From Gammaproteobacteria bacterium (lineage in GTDB: Bacteria; Pseudomonadota; Gammaproteobacteria; DRLM01), in NCBI GenBank assembly GCA_015490395.1, contig WFXX01000115.1:1-16072 (forward strand): 16,072 nt of DNA, read 5' to 3'. Each line of letters opens with the position of its first letter. The stretch's first letter is position 1. The notes under the pieces were generated by a model, which was not told where the DNA came from, made no database searches, and worked only from the letters and a program-made list of their open reading frames with translations. This document shows positions 1 through 5,295 of this stretch, one piece after another. The translations under genes were made by a program, and so were the position numbers.

Positions 1-91
1 AACGCCCCCGCCCCGTAGCCGTGGCGACCGGCGGTCGCGCTACAATCAATATGGAACCTCATGGAACCTCCATGGAACCTCCGCCCAGCCC
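1..91. repeat. Left copy of a 91-bp exact direct repeat
   Basis: Bases 1-91 are identical to 821-911, and the two copies diverge at the next base (g at 92, a at 912). The period is 820 bp. The right copy is the natural promoter/leader of purM. This left copy holds the same TACAAT box (41-46), the same 15-bp palindrome (24-38) and the same three ATGGAACCTC units, but it then runs straight into the middle of the DUF2066 coding sequence on the minus strand. The repeat therefore replaces the 3' end of that gene. The copy begins at the first base of the window, so its true left boundary is unknown. It may be a real tandem-duplication junction or an assembly artefact at a contig end. Confidence 0.95.
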
Positions 92-759
92 GGCCCGGCT
101 GGCTCCAGCCGTCCCAGGGCCACGGCTTCTGGCGCATAGCGCTTGGCCGCCGCCAGGGCCGGCTCGGCGAAGCCGGCCCAGACCTCCGCCTCGCTGAGCC
201 GGGCGCGGTCTTCTAGATCCAGCAGGGGGAGCATCAGGGGCAGACCCCGGCGACGGGCCGCCTCCAGCAGGGCCCGCTGCACCGCCGGCTGGAGCTCGCC
301 GCCCACCAGCTCCCGGCCCTGGGGCGCGCGCACCGCCAGCCACAGCAGCACCGCTGGCCGATCCCGTCCCCACACGGGCAGGCCCGCCCGATAGAGGGCC
401 TGCTCCAGGGGCTCGCGCTGAAAGCGCACCTCCAGGCGCTGCATCCCCAGGGGCAGCCCTTCCCCGCCGGGCAGGAAGCGGTAGCCCTCCACAAAGCGCG
501 CGGCCGCCTCCAGCAAGGGAGCGGCCCGCGGGTCCCGGGGCGCCTCCGCCTGCCCCGTCACCCGCACCAGCACCTCCTCCAAGGCAGCCCGGATACCGTC
601 CCGCCGCTCCTCGGGCCCCTGCCCGGCCACCGGCACCACGGCCCGGTAGAGCCCGGCCACCGGCACGGCCGCCACCACCCCGCCAACCAGCAGGCCAGCC
701 AGGAGGGCCACCGCCCCGGCGAGGGGCCTGACGAGCCAGGCAAGGGAGCCAAATCTCAC
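46..759 (-). CDS. DUF2066 family protein, C-terminally truncated by the repeat
   Basis: The protein is 237 residues from a GTG start at 757-759. A GGAGG ribosome-binding site (769-773 on the plus strand) lies 9 nt upstream. The N-terminus has arginines followed by a hydrophobic stretch (about residues 5-30), like a signal peptide or anchor. The body carries recognisable DUF2066 segments: a VTGQ segment after an alternating charged helix, GLPVWGRDRPAVLLWLAV, and PLLDLEDRARLSEAEVWAGF. Family members are, from memory, nearer 350 residues and continue past the W-rich strand after GRLE. Here the match stops at GPGWAE, and the last ten residues (VPWRFHEVPY) are read from the 1-91 repeat. The family's function is unknown; an envelope location is inferred. 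DUF2066 genes commonly lie divergent from purM, as here. An intact copy may lie left of the window. Confidence 0.8.
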   Translation of the reverse strand: MRFGSLAWLVRPLAGAVALLAGLLVGGVVAAVPVAGLYRAVVPVAGQGPEERRDGIRAALEEVLVRVTGQAEAPRDPRAAPLLEAAARFVEGYRFLPGGEGLPLGMQRLEVRFQREPLEQALYRAGLPVWGRDRPAVLLWLAVRAPQGRELVGGELQPAVQRALLEAARRRGLPLMLPLLDLEDRARLSEAEVWAGFAEPALAAAKRYAPEAVALGRLEPAGPGWAEVPWRFHEVPY

Positions 760-812
760 GGCGCGTCGCCTCCGTGCTGGGCCCCGGCGGGCCCGGAGCC
801 GCGGCCAGGGCC

Positions 813-818
813 ATTGTA
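813..818 (-). promoter_or_regulatory. -10-like box for the DUF2066 gene
   Basis: On the minus strand this hexamer reads TACAAT. It lies about 53 bp upstream of the GTG start at 759, which would give an untranslated leader of roughly 45-50 nt. No good -35 hexamer is seen at 16-18 bp spacing; that region (about 835-842) is GC-rich. It is the mirror image of the purM -10 box: attgtagc at 813-820 and gctacaat at 859-866 form a perfect inverted pair. Confidence 0.45.
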
Positions 819-843
819 GCAACGCCCCCGCCCCGTAGCCGTG

Positions 844-866
844 GCGACCGGCGGTCGCGCTACAAT
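844..866 (+). promoter_or_regulatory. purM promoter: palindrome plus TACAAT -10 box
   Basis: TACAAT at 861-866 fits a sigma-70 -10 hexamer at five of six positions. It would start transcription near 873, leaving a leader of about 50 nt before the ATG at 925. Just upstream, gcgaccg (844-850) and cggtcgc (852-858) form a perfect 7-bp inverted repeat around one base, a possible operator lying in the spacer and -35 side. No convincing -35 hexamer is present. The opposing DUF2066 -10 box is 43 bp away, so both promoters would share the same -35 region. Confidence 0.5.
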
Positions 867-870
867 CAAT

Positions 871-901
871 ATGGAACCTCATGGAACCTCCATGGAACCT
901 C
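871..901 (+). repeat. Three tandem ATGGAACCTC units in the purM leader
   Basis: The decamer occurs at 871-880, 881-890 and 892-901, with one extra c between the second and third units. The same array is at 51-81 in the left repeat copy. The ATGs at 871 and 892 are in frame with purM, so the array offers alternative starts that would add 18 or 11 residues to the N-terminus. Neither has a good ribosome-binding site, and 871 probably lies at or before the transcription start. Confidence 0.8.
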
Positions 902-924
902 CGCCCAGCCCAGAGAGACCCCGC

Positions 925-2001
925 ATGCCCGCCCCTGACGCCCCTTCCCCCGGCGGCCTGAGCTATCGCGACGCCGGGGTGGACATCGACGCCGGCGAGC
1001 GCCTGGTGGCGCGCATCCGGCCCATCGCCGAGCGCACCCGCCGACCCGGTGTGCTGGAGGGCCTGGGTGGCTTCGGCGCCCTCTTCGAGCTGCCCGTGGC
1101 GCGCTACCGCCGCCCGGTGCTGGTCGCCGGCACCGACGGGGTGGGCACCAAGCTGCGCCTGGCCCTGGCCCTGGACCGCCACGAGACCGTGGGCATCGAC
1201 TTGGTGGCCATGTGCGCCAACGACGTGGTGGTCCAGGGCGCCGAGCCCCTGTTCTTCCTGGACTACTACGCCACGGGCCGCCTGGACGTGGAGGTGGCCG
1301 CGCGGGTGGTGACCGGGATCGGGCGCGGCTGCGAGCTGGCCGGCATGGCCCTGGTGGGGGGCGAGACGGCGGAGATGCCCGGCATGTACCGGGAGGGGGA
1401 CTACGACCTGGCCGGCTTCTGCGTAGGGGTGGCCGAGCGGGATCGGCTCCTGCCAGCGCCCACCGTGGAGCCCGGGGACCGGCTGCTGGGCCTGGCCTCC
1501 TCCGGGGCCCACAGCAACGGCTATGCCCTGATCCGGCGCATCCTGGAGCTGCGGGGCGTGGACCCGGCCCGGGAGCACCTGGAGGGCCGGCCCCTGGCCG
1601 ACTGGCTGCTGGAGCCCACCCGGATCTACGTCCGCCCCCTCCTGGAGCTGGTACGGGAGGGCCTGGTCAAGGCCTGCGCCCACGTCACCGGCGGAGGCCT
1701 CCCGGGCAACCTACCCCGGGTGCTGCCCGAGGGCGTGGAGGCGGTGGTGGATCTGGAGGCCTGGCCCCGGCCCGCCCTCTTCCGCTGGCTCCAGGAGGCC
1801 GGAGGGGTGGCCGAGGCCGAGATGCTGCGCACCTTCAACTGCGGGCTGGGGATGATCCTGGTGGTGGCCCCGGAGCACGTGGCTCCGGCGCGGGAGCTCC
1901 TGGAGGCCCGCGGGGAGCGGGTCTTCGAGGTGGGCCGCCTGGAGAGAGCCAGGGGGCCGGCCCGGGTGCGCTTCCCTGCCCTGGAGGCACCCCGGCGGTG
2001 A
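925..2001 (+). CDS. purM: Phosphoribosylformylglycinamidine cyclo-ligase (AIR synthetase)
   Basis: PurM uses ATP to close the imidazole ring, converting FGAM to AIR in the fifth step of cytosolic purine synthesis. The 358-residue protein (E. coli about 345) shows family signatures throughout: LSYRDAGVDID near the N-terminus, VAGTDGVGTKL at 67-77, DLVAMCANDVVVQGAEPLFF, GGETAEMPGMY, SSGAHSNGYALIRR, HVTGGGLPGNLPRVLP and FNCGLGM. The ATG at 925 was chosen because it leaves a short tail before LSYRDAG and follows a purine-rich agagag. In-frame ATGs at 871 and 892 within the tandem repeat are less likely. The stop overlaps the purN start in a GTGA quadruplet, so the two genes are probably translationally coupled, and they act in the same pathway. 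Confidence 0.97.
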   Translation: MPAPDAPSPGGLSYRDAGVDIDAGERLVARIRPIAERTRRPGVLEGLGGFGALFELPVARYRRPVLVAGTDGVGTKLRLALALDRHETVGIDLVAMCANDVVVQGAEPLFFLDYYATGRLDVEVAARVVTGIGRGCELAGMALVGGETAEMPGMYREGDYDLAGFCVGVAERDRLLPAPTVEPGDRLLGLASSGAHSNGYALIRRILELRGVDPAREHLEGRPLADWLLEPTRIYVRPLLELVREGLVKACAHVTGGGLPGNLPRVLPEGVEAVVDLEAWPRPALFRWLQEAGGVAEAEMLRTFNCGLGMILVVAPEHVAPARELLEARGERVFEVGRLERARGPARVRFPALEAPRR

Positions 2002-2768
2002 GTGGTCCGGATGTGCGCGATGCGGACGTGAGCGGTCCGGGCGAGGGCGCGTCCTCCCGACCCCTCCCCGTCCCCCTGCCCATCGTGGTCCTGATCTCGG
2101 GCCAGGGGAGCAACCTCCAGGCCATCCTGGACGCCATCGCTGCCGGGCACCTGCCCGCCGAGGTGCGGGCGGTGATCAGCAACCGCCCGGGTGCCTACGG
2201 GCTGGAGCGCGCCCGGCGGGCCGGGGTGCCGGCGGAGGTGGTGAACCATCGGGCCTTTCCGGACCGGGAGGCCTTCGACCGGGCCCTGATGGCGGCCATC
2301 GACCGCCACCGCCCCGCTCTCGTGGTGCTGGCCGGCTTCATGCGCATCCTCACCCCCGCCTTCGTGCGCCACTACCGAGGCCGGCTGCTCAACATCCATC
2401 CTTCGCTCCTTCCCGCCTATCGGGGCCTGGACACCCACCGGCGGGTCCTGGAGGCCGGCGAGGCGCGCCACGGGGTGAGCGTGCACTTCGTCAGCGAGGA
2501 GCTGGACGGCGGCCCCATCGTGGCCCGCCGCTGGGTGCCAGTGCTTCCGGGGGACACCCCCGAGCGCCTCCAGGAGCGGGTGCACCGCGCCGAGCACCGG
2601 CTCTACCCGGAGGTGATCCGCTGGTTCGCCGAGGGCCGGTTGCGCCTGGAGCAGGCCCCGGAGGGGGAGCGGGTGCTCCTGGACGGGCGGCCCCTGCCCC
2701 AGCCACCGCCCGCCGAGCCCGGGCTGGACGAGGAAGATCCCGGGGAGGCCCGGTGCGCTGGCCCCTGA
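1998..2768 (+). CDS. purN: Phosphoribosylglycinamide formyltransferase
   Basis: PurN transfers a formyl group from 10-formyl-tetrahydrofolate to GAR, giving FGAR. The protein is 256 residues if started at the GTG overlapping the purM stop, with GGAGG at 1983-1987 ten bases upstream. Core motifs are IVVLISGQGSNLQAI, VVLAGFMRILTPAFV, NIHPSLLP and ELDGGPIV. The catalytic Asn, His and Asp are N132, H134 and D170, each 26 residues beyond E. coli N106, H108 and D144, so the protein has an N-terminal extension of about 26 residues. A second in-frame GTG at 2028 sits in a 13-base near-repeat of the first start and would shorten the extension by ten residues. The C-terminus is proline- and acid-rich, and its last codons overlap the next gene. 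Confidence 0.96.
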   Translation: MSGPDVRDADVSGPGEGASSRPLPVPLPIVVLISGQGSNLQAILDAIAAGHLPAEVRAVISNRPGAYGLERARRAGVPAEVVNHRAFPDREAFDRALMAAIDRHRPALVVLAGFMRILTPAFVRHYRGRLLNIHPSLLPAYRGLDTHRRVLEAGEARHGVSVHFVSEELDGGPIVARRWVPVLPGDTPERLQERVHRAEHRLYPEVIRWFAEGRLRLEQAPEGERVLLDGRPLPQPPPAEPGLDEEDPGEARCAGP

Positions 2769-3514
2769 GCACCCGGGCGCCATGGGCCCTGGGGGCCCTA
2801 TTCCTCCTAGCCCTCGGGGGGGCCTGGGCGCCCCTGAAAGCCGCCCCCCCCGCCACCTCCGCCCTGCCTCCCTTCGAGGTCCGCTACGCCATCTACGGCT
2901 ATGGGCTGCGCATCGCCGAGTCCCGGCGCAGCCTGCGGCCCGCCCCCAACGGCCGGCTGGTCTACGAGTCCCTCACCCACGCCGTGGGCGTGGCCGCATG
3001 GATCGCCAAGGACCACATCCACGAGCGCAGCGAGTGGGTCTACCACGAGGGGCGGCCCCGCCCCCTGCACTACGTCTACGACCGCCGCGGGGGACGCAAG
3101 ACCCGCCACGTGGAGATGCGCTTCCACTGGGAGCGGGGCGAGGTGGAGCACCGGGTGGACGACCGGCCCCCCTGGCGCCTGGAGATCCCGCCGCACGCCC
3201 AAGACAAGCTGCTCTACCAGATCGCCATCATGCTGGATCTGGCTCGGGGCGCCCCCCTGCGCTATCGCATCGCCGACGGCGGCAGGCTCCGGGACTATCG
3301 CTTCGAGGTCCTGGGGCGGGAGACCGTGGAGGTCCCCGCCGGCCGCTTCGAGACGGTGAAGATCCGCCGCCTGGACGACCGCCGGGGCACCACCGTCTGG
3401 TGCGCCCCGGATCTGCGCTATCTCCCCGTGCGCCTGGCCCAGACCGAGACCGACGGCACCTCCCTGCGCATGGAGCTGCTGGAGGTGCGCTGGGGCGCGG
3501 CCCCGAGTCCCTGA
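2753..3514 (+). CDS. DUF3108 family probable exported protein
   Basis: The protein is 253 residues from a GTG at 2753 that overlaps the end of purN by 16 bp. A GGGGAGG ribosome-binding site at 2742-2748 has a short 4-nt spacer. The N-terminus has a basic start and a hydrophobic helix (about residues 10-25) ending in an Ala-rich stretch, which looks like a signal peptide, so a periplasmic location is likely. The body has the family pattern: FEVRYAIYGYGLRIAESRRSL, repeated beta-strand segments, DKLLYQIAIMLDL, a VEVPAGRFETVKI strand and TVWCAPDLRYLPVRL near the end. A DUF3108 gene after purMN is a common gammaproteobacterial arrangement. The biochemical role is not established, and the link to purines looks like gene order only. 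Confidence 0.85.
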   Translation: MRWPLSTRAPWALGALFLLALGGAWAPLKAAPPATSALPPFEVRYAIYGYGLRIAESRRSLRPAPNGRLVYESLTHAVGVAAWIAKDHIHERSEWVYHEGRPRPLHYVYDRRGGRKTRHVEMRFHWERGEVEHRVDDRPPWRLEIPPHAQDKLLYQIAIMLDLARGAPLRYRIADGGRLRDYRFEVLGRETVEVPAGRFETVKIRRLDDRRGTTVWCAPDLRYLPVRLAQTETDGTSLRMELLEVRWGAAPSP

Positions 3515-3522
3515 GGGGCGGG

Positions 3523-3542
3523 CCCGGGGCTCAGGCCCGGGG
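3523..3542. terminator. Terminator-like hairpin between convergent genes
   Basis: CCC-g-GGGC / tcag / GCCC-g-GGG can fold into a 7-bp GC stem with one G-G mismatch and a four-base loop. It lies exactly between the DUF3108 stop (3514) and the dcd stop (3531-3533, inside the loop), where a bidirectional terminator would be expected. No T-run follows on either strand, so factor-independent function is doubtful. Confidence 0.3.
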
Positions 3543-4097
3543 GAGGGTCACCCCCCGCTGGCCCTGGTACTTCCCGCCGCGGTCCCGGTAGGAGACCTCA
3601 CAGGTCTCGTCCGACTCGAAGAAGATCACCTGGGCCACCCCCTCGTTGGCGTAGATCTTGGCCGGCAGCGGCGTGGTGTTGGAGAACTCCAGCGTCACGT
3701 GCCCCTCCCACTCCGGCTCCAGGGGGGTGACGTTGACGATGATCCCGCAGCGGGCATAGGTGCTCTTGCCCAGGCAGATGGTGAGCACGTTGCGGGGGAT
3801 ACGGAAGTACTCCACCGTGCGGGCCAGGGCGAAGGAGTTGGGCGGGATGATGCACACGTCCGACTTGAGGTCCACGAAGCTGGCCTCGTCGAAGTGCTTG
3901 GGGTCCACGATGGCCGAGTGGACGTTGGTGAAGATCTTGAACTCGTCCGCGCAGCGGATGTCGTAGCCGTAGCTGGAGGTGCCGTAGGAGATCACCCGGC
4001 CCTGCTCGGTCTCGCGGATCTGGCGCGGCTCGAAGGGCTCGATCATGCCGTGCTCCTCGGCCATGCGCCGGATCCAGCGGTCCGACTTGATGCTCAT
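3531..4097 (-). CDS. dcd: dCTP deaminase
   Basis: Dcd deaminates dCTP to dUTP, feeding dUMP and thymidylate synthesis in the cytosol. The 188-residue protein has the same length and near-identical motifs to the pseudomonad enzyme: MSIKSDRWIRRMAEEHGMIEPF at the start, ISYGTSSYGYDIRCADEFKIF, IIPPNSFALARTVEYFRIP, LGKSTYARCGIIVNVTPLEP, the EGHVTLEFSNTTPLPAKIYA segment that carries the catalytic glutamate region, and a C-terminal GGKYQGQRGVTLPRA tail. The start codon is one base after the apbC stop, with only a weak purine-rich stretch upstream, so translation is likely coupled to apbC. The gene converges on DUF3108. Confidence 0.97.
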   Translation of the reverse strand: MSIKSDRWIRRMAEEHGMIEPFEPRQIRETEQGRVISYGTSSYGYDIRCADEFKIFTNVHSAIVDPKHFDEASFVDLKSDVCIIPPNSFALARTVEYFRIPRNVLTICLGKSTYARCGIIVNVTPLEPEWEGHVTLEFSNTTPLPAKIYANEGVAQVIFFESDETCEVSYRDRGGKYQGQRGVTLPRA

Positions 4098-4098
4098 C

Positions 4099-5193
4099 TC
4101 AGTCGTTCTCGATGACGATGTTGGGGAAGCGGGCGCTGTAGTCCCTGGCCCGCAGGGCCAGACGGCCGGCCAGGCCCAGGGCCGCCTCCCGGTAGGTGCG
4201 GGCCAGGGGCCCCTCCGGCTCGGCCGCCACCGTGGGCCGCCCCCCGTCGGCCTGCTCCCGGATGCGGATGTCCAGGGGGAGCCGGCCCAGCAGGGGCACG
4301 CCGTAGTCGGCGGCCATGCGCGCCCCCCCGCCCTCGCCGAAGACGGGCTCCTGGTGCCCGCAGCGGCTGCAGACGTGCACGCTCATGTTCTCCACGATCC
4401 CCAGCACCGGGATGTGCACCTTCTCGAACATGCGCAGGGCCTTACGGGCGTCCAGGAGGGCGATGTCCTGGGGGGTGGTGACGATCACCGCCCCGCTGAC
4501 CGGGATGCGCTGGGCCAGGGTCAGCTGCACGTCCCCCGTGCCCGGGGGCAGGTCCACCACCAGGTAGTCCAGGTCCTCCCAGACGGTCTCGGTCAGCAGC
4601 TGCTGCAGGGCCTGGGTGGCCATGGGACCGCGCCAGATGGCCGGGGCCTCCTCGTCCACCAGGAAGCCCAGGCTCATGGCCTGCAGGCCGTGGGAGCGCA
4701 CCGGCTCCAGGGCCCGTCCTTCCCGCACCCGGGGCCGGGCCTCTCGGGCCCCCAGCATGCGGGGGATGGAGGGCCCATAGATGTCGGCGTCCAGCACCCC
4801 CGCCCGGGCCCCCTCGGCGGCCAGGGCCAGGGCCAGGTTCACGGCGGTGGTGGACTTGCCCACCCCCCCCTTGCCCGAAGCCACGGCCACGATGTTGCGC
4901 ACCCCGGGCAGGGGCCGGACCCCTGCCTGCACGGCGTGGGAGACGATCTCCTGGCGCACCCGCACCACTGCCTCCCGCACCCCCTCCAGGACCCGCAGCC
5001 GCCCCTCCAGCTCCGCGGCCAGCCCGGCGGCCCGCCGGGCCACCGGATAGCCCAGCACCACCTCCACCTCCACCCGGCCGCCGGCGACGCGGATGTCCCG
5101 GACCGCCCCGGCCGAGACCAGATCTTTGCCCAGATAAGGGTCCTCGTGGCCCTTGAGGGCCATCTCCACCTGCAGCCTCGAAGGCTCGCCCAT
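4099..5193 (-). CDS. apbC: Mrp/ApbC-type iron-sulfur cluster carrier ATPase
   Basis: This cytosolic P-loop ATPase of the Mrp/NBP35 family binds and passes on Fe-S clusters. The 364-residue protein has an N-terminal DUF59 (MIP18-like) domain at about 1-90. The ATPase domain begins NIVAVASGKGGVGKST, with the Walker A GKGGVGKS at 107-114, then DADIYGPSIPRMLG, the switch LDYLVVDLPPGTGD and IVENMS. The cluster-binding pair is C275-x-x-C278 (VCSRCGHQEPVFGEGG). The ATG at 5193 follows a strong AGGAGG (5201-5206) at 7-nt spacing. It is divergent from metG across 102 bp and one base upstream of dcd. The apbC/metG divergence with dcd downstream is known from other gammaproteobacteria. Its products are relevant to the Fe-S-rich Rsx proteins and Nth nearby, which is inference. 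Confidence 0.95.
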   Translation of the reverse strand: MGEPSRLQVEMALKGHEDPYLGKDLVSAGAVRDIRVAGGRVEVEVVLGYPVARRAAGLAAELEGRLRVLEGVREAVVRVRQEIVSHAVQAGVRPLPGVRNIVAVASGKGGVGKSTTAVNLALALAAEGARAGVLDADIYGPSIPRMLGAREARPRVREGRALEPVRSHGLQAMSLGFLVDEEAPAIWRGPMATQALQQLLTETVWEDLDYLVVDLPPGTGDVQLTLAQRIPVSGAVIVTTPQDIALLDARKALRMFEKVHIPVLGIVENMSVHVCSRCGHQEPVFGEGGGARMAADYGVPLLGRLPLDIRIREQADGGRPTVAAEPEGPLARTYREAALGLAGRLALRARDYSARFPNIVIEND

Positions 5194-5231
5194 GGCGCTC
5201 CCTCCTGCCTCGGGGCGCCTCAGTCTACTAC

Positions 5232-5248
5232 AGCCGCTCGGCTATAAT
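5232..5248 (+). promoter_or_regulatory. metG promoter: TATAAT box with adjoining inverted repeat
   Basis: A perfect TATAAT lies at 5243-5248 in the 102-bp apbC/metG divergent gap, with an expected transcription start near 5255 and a leader of about 40 nt. No good -35 is visible around 5219-5226. A small inverted repeat, agccg (5232-5236) and cggct (5239-5243), abuts the box and could be an operator or chance. On the opposite strand no clear apbC -10 stands out; TAGACT-like bases near 5225 are the best weak candidate. Confidence 0.6.
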
Positions 5249-5295
5249 CCGGGCCTTTCCGCCCCCCCGGGGCGCGCCCACAGGGACGAGAGCCC

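Larger units (their letters stand above)
821..911. repeat. Right copy of the 91-bp exact direct repeat (purM leader)
   Basis: Identical to 1-91. This copy is in its expected place between the divergent DUF2066 and purM genes. It contains the palindrome 844-858, the TACAAT box at 861-866 and the three short tandem units at 871-901. It ends at 911, 13 bp before the purM start codon. The last 11 bases (ccgcccagccc) could be the microhomology at which the duplication or chimera formed. Confidence 0.95.

Noticed and set aside
1..911. Insertion sequence or phage attachment site as the source of the 91-bp repeat
   Set aside because: No transposase, integrase, terminal inverted repeats or target duplication is present; the repeat is native purM leader DNA.
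46..1683. A 545-codon open frame on the minus strand spanning purM and DUF2066
   Set aside because: Only the part from 759 down to 46 has DUF2066 similarity and a ribosome-binding site. The upstream part is antisense to purM and low in complexity (Gly, His, Gln, Ala).
1212..1997. Long N-terminal extension of purN running back through purM
   Set aside because: The open frame exists only because GC-rich sequence lacks stops; similarity to PurN begins after about 2070, and a GTG with GGAGG is present at 1998.
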